From Leguminivora glycinivorella (lineage: Eukaryota > Arthropoda > Insecta > Lepidoptera > Tortricidae): a stretch of 64,000 bases of DNA. The stretch spans positions 823,501 to 887,500 of the forward strand of contig NC_062990.1 in assembly GCF_023078275.1 (NCBI RefSeq), read 5' to 3'. The translations under genes were made by a program, and so were the position numbers. Positions 9,488 to 20,935 of the stretch are shown piece by piece. Every line of letters begins with the position of its first letter. Position 1 is the first letter of the stretch. The notes under the pieces are model-generated. The model had not been told where the DNA came from and made no database searches. It was given only the letters and a program-made list of their open reading frames with translations.

Positions 9488-9790
9488 ATAGTAGTAGTAG
9501 TAGTAGTAGTAATACACTTTATTGTACAAAGATAAGAACACACACAGTAAAGAAAAAAATAACACACACATCATTTGTACAAAGGCGAACTTATCCCATT
9601 AAGGGATTTCTTCCAGTTAACCTTAGAGCAGTTAAAGGAGAATTGGAGATGGTAGACGTTCCTAAGCTAAACCTATACCTAACCTACAAACTACAGCAAT
9701 ATAGACGTTATATCATATAAATAAATACGTTATAGGTACATAATTATAATACAGTTTTATGACTACCCTACATACATACACAACCTACCT
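9488..9790 (-). mobile_element. LINE 3' end with (TAC)n tail
   Basis: A (TAG)n run at 9491-9510 is followed by TAATACACTTTATTGTACAA. Read on the minus strand this is a 3' UTR with TTGTACAATAAAG and a (TAC)n tail, the common form of lepidopteran CR1/Jockey-type 3' ends. Coding sequence is not preserved. Confidence 0.55.
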
Positions 9791-11112
9791 AACCGCAAAC
9801 ATCTTTTAGATTAAGATGCGTCCGAAAGCCATAACTTTTTTAAATTCGATTTTAGCGATGCGACCGATTGACACTGTCGAAGGGGAGGTGGCAATGAATT
9901 CCATAATTTACAGAGTAAACAGTAAAGGACTTGTCATAGGATCTATGTTTGTGAGGTGGGATAGACAGAGATCTGCACTGGAACGAAGGCGGTGCCCGCT
10001 GCCGTCTGCTAAAAATTTAAATCTCTCAGAGAGATAAGGGGGAGAGGAAGGAGAGAAAAGAACATTAAACAGAAGGGACAGAACATGTATGTCTCTGCGA
10101 CGTCATCATATATTTGGGGAGACCCTAAGTCTTGAGCTATCTTATCCCTTAGGTAGGCTTTTGAGCCTACGATCATCAAATAAAGATACCTAACGAGAAT
10201 GCAGAACTGTAAAACTCAGAAAAATAAGTTACCACCTACAAACTCACCAGTCACCAATGTACCGTAAAAATACATGTAAAACCCACCAATCACTATGCCA
10301 AACATAAACTTCGAAAAACCCGAGAACACGATTTACCTCTTTCGACAACCTTTCAAACTGGAATTCTGCTGAAATTGGCTACAGCATTATTTTCAGACGT
10401 ACCACGCCATCTAACGACGAGTAGTGACACTAGCCTACATTAGTTAAATTACACAAACGGGCGAACTAAACGTGCGAAGTTGCTGAAGTTTAGTCACTCG
10501 TTCATAGATGGCGCTGAAGACAATTGTTTAATATACTAAAAATTGAAAAGGAAATTCATCAAAGTTAGTACTCTATGTAAATATTGAATTAATAATGTAA
10601 ATATCGGTATATTGTTAAAGTTACATTTACTTTAAGTACTGGAATTATTCCATTTGAACAAACTTTTCTTGAATTTACTTCTCACTTACCTTTCCACGAA
10701 ATCCATTGACTTGCGAACGATTCTTACCTGTAAATAAAACAATTTTGATTATTACAGAATCAACAGGAGTAATATAATATAAAGAAAATATTGAGAATTT
10801 CACTTGACTACACAGGAATTGGAGATTTACGCAATTGAACGAATTATGTTTGATCAAATGAATATGAAAAACATTGTGACAAGGAGAATTGGTTTTTGTT
10901 TGTGGTTTAGAATTAGAATTTAAAGGTCAGATAATGTAGACACTGAACAGAGACAAAATATTTATTAATGACGAAACCTTAGGTGGATGAACAGTTTGTT
11001 ATATGACGAAGCCTGCGCTGTGGATCTGAACGTACTTATTTTTTTAAATTATTCCTTTTGATGAATAAATGTGATTCATATTGTAAAAAAAAACGTTACT
11101 TGGGAATAAGAT
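9790..11112. other. no gene seen
   Basis: The small plus-strand ORF at 9816-10037 has no recognisable domain and may be part of the neighbouring LINE 3' region. The remainder is AT-rich. Confidence 0.4.
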
Positions 11113-11510
11113 CAGTGGCCTATTTCACCACAGTTAACACTTCAGCTCCTGTGTAGTGACGAGTTAAGAATTTCACCACCCCCTTTCTTCTCGTGGGTGT
11201 CGTAGAAGGCGACTATGGGATATGGGTTAAATTGTGGCGTAGGCGAGGGGCTGGCAACCTGTCACTGCAATGTCACAGTTTCGTTTTCTTTCAACCCCTT
11301 AGTTGCCAAGAGTGGCACTGAAGCTTTAGTAGTTTCATGTGTTCTGCCTACCCCTTTATGGGATACAGGCGTGATTGTATGTGTGTATGTATGTAACACT
11401 TGACACTGACAATTGTGTCCATTTCTGTGTTGATAAGTAACATTGTCACTCAGCGTCAATATTTCCTTGTAGAACAGGCAAGTGTCACTGTCAGGCGACA
11501 ATTGTCACTG
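11113..11510 (+). repeat. dispersed repeat X interrupted by repeat L
   Basis: 11113-11134 and 11402-11510 correspond to the repeat at 33310-33480 (shared GACACTTGACACTGACAATT and ACTCAGCGTCAATAT). They are split by 11143-11393, flanked by the 8-bp duplication TAACACTT (11135-11142, 11394-11401). Confidence 0.7.
11143..11393 (+). mobile_element. repeat L, SINE-like, with target duplication
   Basis: About 250 bp beginning GTTAAGAATTTCACCACC and ending in a GTATGTGTGTATGTATG-type microsatellite. The exact 8-bp duplication TAACACTT shows it is a discrete insertion. Related copies lie at 32890-32990, 44766-44945, 46285-46475 (-) and 55055-55230 (-). Class uncertain: no tRNA head is visible. Confidence 0.7.
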
Positions 11511-12155
11511 TGGTTAAACAGGTCACTAGCGTAAATGTCAAATGCAAACTCATAGTATGGGTCCTTGTATGAACAGTCGCCATCATATATCGGACCACGT
11601 AATTTAAAGCTTGGCCAGAAATATATGATTACGCGGAATATCATTAGAACTATTTTTATATTTTAAATAGATGTCGCGACGAACGAAAAGTCTAATGCTC
11701 ACGATTTTTTAGCTAATATTACAATAATATTACTCAGTATTCTGTTTTAAATTCCTTCTGCTTGTAATATAAGTTGTAAACTGTTCTAATATTAAAATTT
11801 TGGCAGACGAGACACAGTTGCCACCTAGTATAGAGTAGTGGTACTGATAATTCACGCTATTAAAGCGTGATTGACGCGTGATTGTCGCTAGATGTCACTT
11901 AACTATGCCTATACAAATAACCCGCATTCACTGATGCATGGAGATACAACTCTTCCGTTACTTATTCCTCTATATTTAGTATGAATGTATCGCCGTCCGA
12001 CAAACTGAAGGTCATCCTCATTAGACTCCTTTATAGTGACAGTGATACCAACCTAAACAGTAGCTGTTCCGGAAACGGTTCCTCGGCCTCATTTTAATCG
12101 ATTGCACGATTAACATTTTTTCTAAATGAAGCAAAAACAATTTAATGTAAGATCT
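11511..12155. other. no gene seen
   Basis: No supported gene or repeat. Confidence 0.4.
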
Positions 12156-12302
12156 TTAGGGTCCCCCCACATCTAGCGTCTCGCGAGCACAGCGTCGGGC
12201 CAACTGTATGGCAAAGCCTGACGCGACGTCGACGCGGCGTCTTTTTTCATACAGTTGGCCCGCCGCTGCGCTCGCGAGACGCTAGATGTGGGGGGACCCT
12301 TA
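12156..12302. mobile_element. PIF/Harbinger-type MITE, palindromic
   Basis: GGGTCCCCCCACATCTAGCG at the left is perfectly inverted at the right (ends about 12299), with the perfect repeat extending about 30 bp. The flanking triplet TTA on both sides fits the TWA target of PIF/Harbinger. Inner sequence GGCCAACTGTATG/CATACAGTTGGCC is also inverted, so nearly all 141 bp folds on itself. GC-rich against an AT-rich background. Confidence 0.85.
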
Positions 12303-12755
12303 AGCAAATAATAACCGTCACTTGTTTTCCTAAAAATTTGAACACGGCTTTTGAATTATTTGTTCTAGCTATACGAGCTACAGGTCACCCTGCAATGACA
12401 TGATGTCAAGTGCAATAACTGCAAATATATTATTTATGATGATGTGGGTAAGATCATATAGATCTAAATAAGATCATGTCAGATAGTAGTGTTGCGAGCT
12501 CCACTTTGTAAAATATTATTTCTGTGATCAATCGTCTGCCCTTACAGGCCTATGATTGTGATACCACACACTGTTAACACAGAGGCATAACTTGTGCCTT
12601 CATCAGAGGATTGGAAACAACTGGACAGCTCATAGCTCGTATTGTAAGGACCTACCTATACATAATACTGAATGCATTGTGTCGGTCCGTTGCACAGCAA
12701 CGTAAGGCCGTGTTTTACCACAAGCATAGCGGAGAAATAAAACCATGTTTTTTAT

Positions 12756-12860
12756 ACTACGTCGGTGGCAAACAAGCATACGGTCCGCCTGATGGAAAGC
12801 GGTCACCGTAATCTACGGGCGCATGCAACTCACGGAGTGACACATTAGAAACTTGTAGTA
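12756..12860 (+). repeat. lepidopteran dispersed repeat (TCGGTGGCAAACA)
   Basis: TACGTCGGTGGCAAACAAGC followed by CCGCCTGATGGAAAGCGGTC. A second copy is at 29291-29395 on the same strand. Non-coding; class unknown to me. Confidence 0.7.
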
Positions 12861-13171
12861 CGATCCTTTTTGCTATGTTAAGTACAAGTTCTAAGGAGGG
12901 TTCGGGTTGTTGACGAATCAAAGGACAACACCTAGATGGGACAAATTGGTTCCGTAGGTCCTTTCGTCATGTAATTTATTTTTAAGCCCTTAAATTTAAT
13001 GTAGGTACTTTGCACACGCTTTGGTTCTTAACTCCTTACAAGAAGTAAGTATTTCAGTTAGCCCTATGGCTCACTCGAGTTGTTACTTACGGAAAAATAA
13101 GCTTCTTTGTATCTACATAATTATGTCGGCACGAGAATAGACATCAACAAGGGTATATTTATTTGAAACCG

Positions 13172-13303
13172 TAAGTGCGTTTTCACATAATCCGATCCGA
13201 TATCGGACCGACATCCCATACATTACAGGTGCCATCTTGGATTTTTTCCATTGAAATCCTTCTGACATCCGATATCGGATCGGATAATGTGAAAACGGAC
13301 TAA
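13172..13303. mobile_element. MITE with TAA duplication
   Basis: GT[G/C]CGTTTTCACAT at the left and its inverse at the right, followed inward by CCGATCCGATATCGG and its inverse, giving ends of about 31 bp. TAA flanks both sides. A related copy is at about 60853-60990. Confidence 0.85.
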
Positions 13304-13476
13304 AAGCTGCGCATTGCCCGCATTTTCAAATACAATAAAATTGCAGTTTAAGATCATCTTAATACGATTTTGATGTACCTGGGTGTTGAAAAGTTCTAAA
13401 ATTTCAAATAACATCACATAATACATCTTTTAATGTTTATGAGATAAATATGTGTGTTCACTGATATCCATACTAA

Positions 13477-13655
13477 TCCATACTAATATTATAAATGGGA
13501 AAGTGTGTGTGTCTGTTTGTTTGTCCGTCTTTCACGGCAAAACGGAGCGACGAATTGACGTGATTTTTTAAGTGGAGATAGTTGAAGGGATGGAGAGTGA
13601 CATAGGCTACTTTTTGTCTCTTTCTAACGCGATCGAAGCCGCGGGCAAAAGCTAG
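13477..13655 (+). mobile_element. Lep1-like Helitron-type repeat, short form
   Basis: Begins TCCATACTAATATTATAAAT and ends GCCGCGGGCAAAAGCTAG. TC at the 5' end and CTAG at the 3' end behind a GC-rich near-palindrome fit non-autonomous Helitron-like elements of Lepidoptera. Other copies: 14187, 16428, 20936 (-), 52745, 55861, 63518. Confidence 0.75.
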
Positions 13656-14186
13656 TCAACTCATAAAGGAAAACACGAAATCAAAAGTTCATCTAATCCA
13701 AAATCCGCTTCCTCTCACGCTCCCGCTACCTCCCAACAGTCCCAACGACCACATCCCACACCTACGCCTAGAGAATAAAAATAGGCATTCAGAACAAAAG
13801 CAGGGCTTAATTGAAACCTGGGGCTTAATTGGAAATCTAGGTCTCAATAGGCATTATGGCCATGATATCGTGTGTGACGGAGGAAGAGGTTCCTTTAGGA
13901 TGTGATGTGACCTTGAACTTGACATTCCATTGTGAATTAGGTCGATGTGCAGTGAACCTTATGGGATGTTGTGTGTTATGGTTATGATTGGATTGTAGCT
14001 GAAGCTTTGTTATAGCAAAGTTGCAGTTATTGATATTATAACTATTTTTATACTCGTAGACTTTAGGACACCACCGACTAAACTATAAGTGCTGACTTTT
14101 CAGTGTTGGATAGTCTTTGACACTTAGTCAACTATAATATTTCATTACACTTCACTTTAGCTAACTGAAAAAAAATAAAAAATAGA
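13656..14186. other. no gene seen
   Basis: No supported gene or repeat. Confidence 0.4.
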
Positions 14187-14375
14187 ACTTGTTTGTCCGT
14201 CTCTCACGGCAAAACGGAGCGACGAATTGACGTGATTCTTTAAGTGGAGATAGCTTAAGTGATAGAGAGTGACATAGGCTACTTTTTGGTCTTTCTTACT
14301 CCCCACTTCCCCCTAAAATGGGTCCACCCCCCAGTTTGTATAATTTCCGCAAGCAAAGCCGCGGGCCACAGCTAG
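14187..14375 (+). mobile_element. Lep1-like Helitron-type repeat, long form, 5'-truncated
   Basis: Same family as 13477-13655 but lacking the 5' TCCATACT start and carrying an extra segment (CCCCACTTCCCCCTAAAATG) before the GCCGCGGG...CTAG end. Confidence 0.7.
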
Positions 14376-14429
14376 TATACTATACAACGTATTTTTATTG
14401 ATTTTCGTTAACTTTAAGGGAAGGATATT

Positions 14430-15955
14430 GATCAATTACAATTAATGGAACAAACACGGAACTTGATGATCAATTACAATTAATGGAACAAAAATGGAAC
14501 AAACACGGAACAAACATAAGCTAGCGGTTTCCAAGTTTCGTCTACAGAAAGTGAAGAAATCGTTCCTGGGAAACTGTGTAACATTTTATAATAAAGTACC
14601 CTTAGAGGCATGGGATCTGCCCCTTACTTCATTCAAGAAGTACATAAAAAGTGCACTTCTCAAAAAGGGGTACTACAAAATTGATGATTACCTGGGAGAT
14701 ACTACACCATGGCCGACTATCCAGGCTCAAAATCTGTCATAGTTTTGCTAGCAGTGTCCCGGAGAGACATTGTGTCATGCTTAAGGCGCTGTTGCTACTG
14801 GCTGTTTAAATTATTGATCCTTATTATTGTATAATTATAATTTGGTATATATATATATATTGACTTGTTGAGTACATACTAGTTATGTATTCTGTAGAAT
14901 TAGTTGGAGATTGCTAGCTTAACAGTCTCTTGACGTGAAATTTGTATTTCATACGCATTTTTTTCTATTTCTAGTTCTTTTGACACTTGGAGAACCTTTA
15001 CACCTCCAAATTTTTATTTTTTATTATATCCCATTAATTATAATTGACTGTGGGGACCTTTTACATCTCCCAAGATCTTGTTTTCAATTAAGTCAATTTA
15101 AACTATGTAACATACAAGCACGGAATGTTGTGTCTTACATCTAGGTATACCGTATTCACTTATTATTGGAATATTTAATACAGCCCGGACAGCTTGAACA
15201 TGTCATGCTCGCTAAAAAGTCTTTGCTTACGGTGACGTCGTTGATCGGGTCGCCACCTTCCCGAATGAAGGTTGAGGGAGGCGATGGCTGAGATGCGCGC
15301 CATATTCGTGAACGGGTGCTGTTTGAGAAGACCGGTCTGTTTCAGCTAATAGGGGCTATGCTATTCTATGTAACATTAATTTTGAATGAGATTACGTTGA
15401 GGCACTCTGTTCGGTCCTTGTTTGTTTATTTTTCTTTCTGACTCTTGGAGACCATATACATCTCCAAGGAAAAAAGTAGATTAAGTATATATATACATAT
15501 ATTTTTTTTTCCTTTGCTTAAGACAACAAGAGTCTTTTACAACTCTAAAGTTATTTTAGTTATTCGTTTTTTTTCTTCATGTATAATTTTTTTAGATGTA
15601 CTTTGACACTTAGAGACTCTATACATCTCTAACATCTCTTATTAATAATCATAATAGCTTTGTACTTTGTATAATTTCTTGTGTTAATATTTTTTTTTTG
15701 AATACTTTTGCTTATTAAATTGTATCTTGTTTTTTTTTAATGCATGTTAATTATAAGATGTAATGTTTTGAAAAGAAGTGGCCCGCCGAGTTTCTTGCCG
15801 GTCCCATAGTGGATACCCTCCTCCAACTGAGGGGGGACTGAAATATTCTCGAGGCTGAGGCGTAGGGTTAGAGCCGGCGTAGTTTTATTTGACGTTCATA
15901 AGCGCATTGTAAAATGCCTACTTGGAAAAAATAAATATTTTATTTATTTATTTCA
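14430..15955 (+). mobile_element. LINE remnant: C-terminal tail plus long 3' UTR
   Basis: 14494-14742 encodes about 82 residues including FYNKVPLEAWDL, SFKKYIKSALLKKGYY and IDDYLGDTTPW, the usual extreme C-terminus of lepidopteran CR1/Jockey-group polyproteins after the RT. The stop is followed by about 1.2 kb of non-coding sequence ending TTGACGTTCATAAGCGCATT, then AATAAATATTTTATTTATTT. The 3' region holds five co-varying hairpins (14987-15632). Endonuclease and RT are missing, so the copy is dead and 5'-truncated. The clade is uncertain. 15180-15360 looks GC-richer and may be a separate insertion. Confidence 0.7.
14987..15632 (+). other. five co-varying hairpins in LINE 3' UTR
   Basis: TTGGAG/CTCCAA (14987-14992 with 15004-15009); GGGGA/TCTCC (15052-15056 with 15066-15070); CTTGGAGA/TCTCCAAG (15446-15453 with 15463-15470); AGAGT/ACTCT (15529-15533 with 15542-15546); TTAGAGA/TCTCTAA (15610-15616 with 15626-15632). 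Loops share a CCTTTTACA-like core and most copies are preceded by TTGACACTT. Stem changes are paired on both sides. Confidence 0.75.
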
Positions 15956-16427
15956 TAATTTCTCTAAGGAACTTGTGTCAAAGTTGTCCGACAATCCAAT
16001 CAAATATTTAGGCAGGTGTTTGACTATGACTATACTAACAGCTAGCATTTTGCAGCAATTTGCTACACTACAGACTATTAGAGGTGTCTAATAATAATAA
16101 AGACAAAGAAAATATTCCGAAAATTTCACCGATCGTGTTTTCATTTATGATTTCATTTTATTATAATTTTATCATACACAACCCGGTATCCAGGTTATTA
16201 ACAAGCTAGTTATAAATCCCTGATCCGTAAACAAACGACTGGCACGTCGCCAGGACGATAATACAAATATTACCGGCCTTTGATGAACTACGGAAACGGT
16301 CGTAACTCGAGTTCGACAAGCGCTAACACACGTCAAAGACTATAAAGAGTACTAAACATTAGGTTAGGATTCCAGGACTTTAGGCTGTCCTTTAGGATTT
16401 TTAGAGAGACTTAAATATCCATACTAA
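15956..16427. other. no gene seen
   Basis: No supported gene or repeat. Confidence 0.4.
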
Positions 16428-16596
16428 TGTTATAAATGGGAAAGTATGTGTGTTTGTTTGTTTGTCTGTCTTTCGTGGCAAAACAGAGCGACGAATTGAC
16501 GTGATTTTTTAAGTGTAGATAGTTGAAGAGATGGAGAGTGACATAGGCTACTTTTTCTCTCTTTCTAACGCGAGAGAAGCCGCGGCCAAAAGCTAG
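16428..16596 (+). mobile_element. Lep1-like Helitron-type repeat, short form
   Basis: TCCATACTAATGTTATAAAT to GCCGCGGCCAAAAGCTAG; closely similar to 13477-13655. Confidence 0.75.
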
Positions 16597-16604
16597 TAGA
16601 TGAC

Positions 16605-16744
16605 ATATACTCTGTCAAACAAGTCTGTCAGTAAATAAGAATAAAGAAAACTATCATGCATCCTTTTCTTTAGTGTGCTAGAGAAAAGGATACTTATAGT
16701 TTTATTTGTTCTTATTTACTGACAGACTTGTTTGACAGAGTATA
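16605..16744. mobile_element. MITE with TATACTCTGTC ends
   Basis: TATACTCTGTCAAACAAGTC at the left has a perfect inverse ending at 16744; the inverted arms extend about 35 bp through CAGTAAATAAGAA. A smaller hairpin ATCCTTTTCT/AGAAAAGGAT lies inside. TA flanks fit a Tc1/mariner-type MITE. Confidence 0.85.
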
Positions 16745-17270
16745 AAAGGATAACTGACTATAGCCAGTGGGAATCGAAGTGTCGCGGCCAGACAGGAAAA
16801 ACACACGCACAGACAGAGAGGAGACAGGGAAATGCCGAGCGATTTGTATTGTATACGCCTGTAAAGCCTGTTGTAAGTTTTTGAACCCACACACGCTTGT
16901 TGATGGACGCTCCTATTGGACCACTGCGCAAGAGACGCGCATCATTTCATGTTAACGACCAGCGAGTCGCATCATCACGCACGCACACAACGACAACTGT
17001 ATGACCAATGAGCTCTCAACTGCGACACAACGGCCGGCAGCTTGTCTGCTCTTTATATATTTTCTGAGGAAAGAACCTTAGAAATTATATATTCTGGATA
17101 TTGGAATCCGAATTAATAACAATCCCTAATAAGGCGACCGGCATTTTGTAATAAGGGAAATTCCCGTAAAAAAGCTATGAAAGGTGAATTCGATTCGACG
17201 CGTCGCCAATGGACGCAGTTTCACAATCAATGTAGAAAGCGAATCATTCTAGACTAGATTCGGAGAGCTT
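16745..17270. other. no gene seen
   Basis: Somewhat GC-richer than the surroundings, with no frame or repeat I can name. Confidence 0.4.
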
Positions 17271-17274
17271 AGTT

Positions 17275-17500
17275 AGTTGACGACCGGTCTGACGCCGCCT
17301 ACGCCGCGGTCCCGGGTTCGAATCCCGGTAAGGGCATTTATTTGTGTGATTAGCACAGATATATGTTCCTGAGTCATGGATGTTTATATTTCTATGTACG
17401 TAAATAAGTATTTGTATATTATATTATATCGTTGTCTGAGATCTTGAGCTTACCGTGGGGCTCAGTCAATCTGTGTAAGAATGTCCTATAATATTTATTT
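17275..17500 (+). mobile_element. tRNA-derived SINE
   Basis: CCGGTCTGACGCCGCCTACG, then a B-box-like GGTTCGAATCC at 17310-17325, then a tail of TTGTGTGATTAGCACAGATA and ATGTCCTATAATATTTATTT. It cannot form a full tRNA cloverleaf. A tail copy in reverse is at 34790-34865. Confidence 0.75.
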
Positions 17501-18130
17501 ATTTCACTTTCAATAAGTAATAAAATTACGGAAAGAAAATCCCCTGAATCCACGCAGCTTTTCAAATATACGAAGCCAATGATAAGATAGAAATCTAATT
17601 TAGGATAAAGCATTTCATGGACTGATAGATAGTTTGTATGTATTTGATAAGATTACTCCCCCGCTATATCAGGAAATAATACACTTTTTGTGATACTATT
17701 TTTAGTGACATCACATTTAGTTATTGTGTAGTTTTTTGCGTTTTTATGACAGTTTATCAAAGAAGTATTAAATTATAGGACTCCAAGAATATAAAGTCCA
17801 TTATGTGCATATGAAGCTGGAAGTCTTGGGTTCGAAGTTAAAATGGTTGATTTTGTGCAACAACACGAGTATCTAAGATGTACTTATTTATACACGTCAA
17901 ACTTTCGTGAGACATATTAAAATATTTAAATATACAGATGTGTGTTAGTTTTTTTTAGTTTAAGTCTTAAGCTGATTTAAGTAAGATTACCCTCTTTTTT
18001 TGTTTAAAAGATACTCAGTCAACTGCCGTAATATTTGTAGGTCTAAAAATATGTAGGTAACAAAGCTTTACAAATAAGTGTGTCTCAAAAATATTTGAGG
18101 CAATTTGTTACGTAATAGTACATTTCCTTT
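17501..18130. other. no gene seen
   Basis: No supported gene or repeat. Confidence 0.4.
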
Positions 18131-18170
18131 GCGCACGTGTATCGTACGACGTTTTTCAGTACAGATGGCC
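18131..18170 (+). repeat. dispersed repeat, copy of 38248-38286
   Basis: GCACGTGTATCGTACGACGT followed by TTTTCAGTACAGATGGCC, perfectly inverted at 38248-38285. Confidence 0.8.
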
Positions 18171-18583
18171 ATCCGAAGTTTCGACCTGACATATTATAAT
18201 GAAACATTTCTCGCACTAGTGCGTAATAACACCATCTGTGCTGACAAATATTATTACAGACGACAGTGCATTCGATGCTTCGCGGTTTAAAATATGCGGC
18301 ATCTTATCAATATTATCTGTGGTTACAATTGTAGGCAATATTAGACTGTTAGCTTTTCATTAGAACACGTCGTTATTCGAAGGGTTGAGCGTTTGAGGGT
18401 TAATTAAATAATTGGGTCGCAGTAAAGTGGGAAAGGACTCGAATAAATATTATCTGTGGAACGTGTTTTACTTAGCATTATCTAACATTCACAATTTAAT
18501 GCTAATTTTGTAGTATTTGTGATTAAATAAAAATACCTACTATGTTATTCGCAAATAATTATGTGACTCGCCTAATCTGGATA

Positions 18584-18666
18584 AGGTCGTGGTGGCGCAG
18601 CTGGCAAGGCGCTGGAAACTAAGTGTTTATAGTGAACCAGAGGCCGTGAGTTCAAGTCTCACCAGG
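18584..18666 (+). mobile_element. tRNA-derived SINE head
   Basis: GTGGTGGCGCAGCTGGCAAG (A-box-like) and GTGAGTTCAAGTCTCACCAG (B-box-like) at the normal spacing. It runs directly into the MITE at 18668. Not a functional tRNA: no acceptor stem. Confidence 0.65.
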
Positions 18667-18667
18667 C

Positions 18668-18797
18668 GTAGCCGAATGGCATTTCTGCGATACGAAACGC
18701 TGCCGAAACGCCGCAGAAATGTAGAGCGATAGAGATAGATAGCTAATACGAAAGAGATATTATCGTGAGCGTTTTGTGAGCGTTTGTGCATTGGGAT
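18668..18797. mobile_element. MITE (GTAGCCGAATGGCA family), decayed
   Basis: Starts GTAGCCGAATGGCATTTCTG. The right end is eroded (GCGTTTGTGCATTGGG). The family is better preserved at 24631-24763, with a fragment at 56505-56600. Confidence 0.7.
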
Positions 18798-19204
18798 AAA
18801 CACAGTTTTCCTTTTAAAAATTCTGAGCTTATTTTTGAGTCGTTTGCAGATGTTTCTGCTTTTTAATACATTAACACAGATGCCTTCCGACTATTTAAGA
18901 CAGGGCTTTGTAAACGCTTATTGAAAGAATCTGTCACAAAAAATATTCTTAAAATTGAATATTTACGTCAAAAAATAAACATCCAAACTAATGTTATGAA
19001 GCCATCACACGTTCGCGGCGTGTTTTGGCATGTTTACCTACTCCTGGCAGTAACTAACAAGCCTATTCGAACCTACACAGATATCACTGACGTCTAAAGG
19101 ATATCATTCAAACATCGTGCATTTCACTCGTGCGTAACTGACATGATCGGTATCATCATTTGCTTAAGTGCAAGCAATCCCAATTACTTTTTGTTTCATA
19201 TCTC
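18798..19204. other. no gene seen
   Basis: No supported gene or repeat. Confidence 0.4.
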
Positions 19205-19490
19205 TTTCTGAGATCATCTATCTCATCATCATCATTATCATTCCATTGCCCATTTCCCATTATTTTGTGTCGGCGCAGTAGATCTGCTTCCATTTCTCTC
19301 TATCAGCCGTAATTTTCATACTAATACCCTTCACTCTCATATCATCCTTTTAGGTCTTCCACTACCCTTGTTTCCACCTTCATTTACCACTCGTTTTGTA
19401 ACATTGCTTTCATCCCTCCGCATTACATGCCCATAACATGCTAATCTATATCCTCCCACCTTCTCTGTCACTTATATCATCTCATCATTC
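19205..19490 (-). pseudogene. LINE C-terminal fragment, degenerate
   Basis: The minus strand reads broken versions of the LACYGHVMRRDESNV and SGRPKR motifs seen intact at 57446-57961, and ends in an ATGATGATGA-type tail. Several frameshifts and stops. Confidence 0.6.
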
Positions 19491-19898
19491 ACTTGAATTA
19501 GTTTCATGTTTCACGCACGATAACTGACATCAGTCGTTCTGATGTCAGTGTGTATTTGAATTGTACTGTATGAATGGAGAATCAAAGCTCTCGACTCGGC
19601 GCCGAATATTGCCGCTTATCTAATCACAAAACAAGTATTACGGACGCTGGTATAGTTTCACTCGTAACCAAAACACGTCACTGCTTACTACTTATAGGAA
19701 ATATAGGTGGTTAAAATACTAGCGCTATTGCGCTCAATTGCTCAAGCGGGCTCTCTCATCTCGCTTGCTCAGACTAGCCAAGTCCACACAGAGCGAGGCA
19801 CGCCGCGCGGCAATTTCCTCGCTCGGCAAACATACCATGTCAACGCTCTCTTGCCTTGGTCGAGGCATCAAGATTACGGGCATTTTCAGACTTTGGGA

Positions 19899-20122
19899 CA
19901 CCCCAATTAGCGTAAGTTGTTAACAAAAATTAACTCGCTATCAGTTTTGTGGCGACAATTACGCATAAAATCTGTCTAAAAATTTACTTTTTTCACATTC
20001 TGAATGTAGATTATCGCTTGAAGTTTATGTAATTAACACAAAAACAATATTTTTGTAGAATTTTAATGCTTAATTATATCCACAAAACTGATTTTTGTTA
20101 ACAACTTACGCTAATTGGAGGG
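19899..20122. mobile_element. MITE with AATTAGCGTAAGTTGTTAAC ends
   Basis: AATTAGCGTAAGTTGTTAAC at the left is perfectly inverted at the right (GTTAACAACTTACGCTAATT). Inner CAGTTTTGTGG/CCACAAAACTG also pairs. 224 bp, non-coding. Confidence 0.85.
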
Positions 20123-20145
20123 TCAATGGGGGGGGAAAATGCTCT

Positions 20146-20276
20146 TACAGTCAAGTGCAAAAATAAGTATCGAAGAAATCGACTCATAAATATGGTACTA
20201 CGCTCTTATTACACCGGACTAATGGGACATATTTTTGAGTAAGATGTGTACACCCATATTTTTACACTTGACTGTA
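20146..20276. mobile_element. MITE with TACAGTCAAGTG ends
   Basis: TACAGTCAAGTGCAAAAATA at the left and TATTTTTACACTTGACTGTA at the right, one mismatch. TA ends suggest Tc1/mariner. Related longer copy at 48686-48891. Confidence 0.85.
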
Positions 20277-20576
20277 CATACCATGTTTGCCACCCAAGGA
20301 GATTGCGTCGCGACGTTCCTCGCTCTGTGTGGATATCATCGCTATCATCTATCTATAGTCATGTTTGATTACACATATTGTAAATTCACAAATCAAAGAG
20401 TGAATGATGGTAGAGAATGTCTACAGGCATTCATACCGCCATTTCTACGATAATATTGAATCTTCTTCGTTTTCCAGTGTCATCTCCTACCGGAGGTTGG
20501 CTATCATAAGCGCTATACGAACTTTAGATACCTACAGCCGCGCGGAATAATGAGCGATTGCTTGTTTAAGTAAACT

Positions 20577-20829
20577 ACACTGAGAGAAAATACAACCAGT
20601 TTTCATGTTCGTTCAACAAGTTTTTTTGGTTAAAATAGCGCCTACGTGCTCTTTGGTTCAAACAACAAGCTACTTGTCATTTGAATCGGCAATATATTTG
20701 AATCAACAAGTCGATTTTATAAAAACAACCTGACACATATTGTTTTAAACATACGTTTGGCTGATTCAAACGGATAAACCGCAACAAGTCGAACTTGTTA
20801 AATTCACAATGCAAATTTCTCTCAGTGTA
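20577..20829. mobile_element. MITE with TACACTGAGAGAAA ends
   Basis: Perfect 14-bp inverted ends TACACTGAGAGAAA/TTTCTCTCAGTGTA around AT-rich non-coding sequence. Confidence 0.75.
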
Positions 20830-20935
20830 TGTTCGTAGATTTTTGGGCCGGAGTTGCGTCATCGTCCGGATGATCGTTTCCCTTGGATCTTTCCCTGGAT
20901 TATGAGTTAAGGAGTTTCGCAAAGTATGAGAATAC

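Larger units (their letters stand above)
19783..20335. repeat. inverted repeat pair enclosing two MITEs
   Basis: TCCACACAGAGCGAGGCACG at about 19790 is inverted, diverged, at 20283-20335 (CTCGCTCTGTGTGGA). Between them lie MITEs at 19899-20122 and 20146-20276. Confidence 0.55.

Noticed and set aside
17275..17335. Functional tRNA gene
   Set aside because: Only the T-arm/B box is intact, and the sequence continues into a SINE tail.
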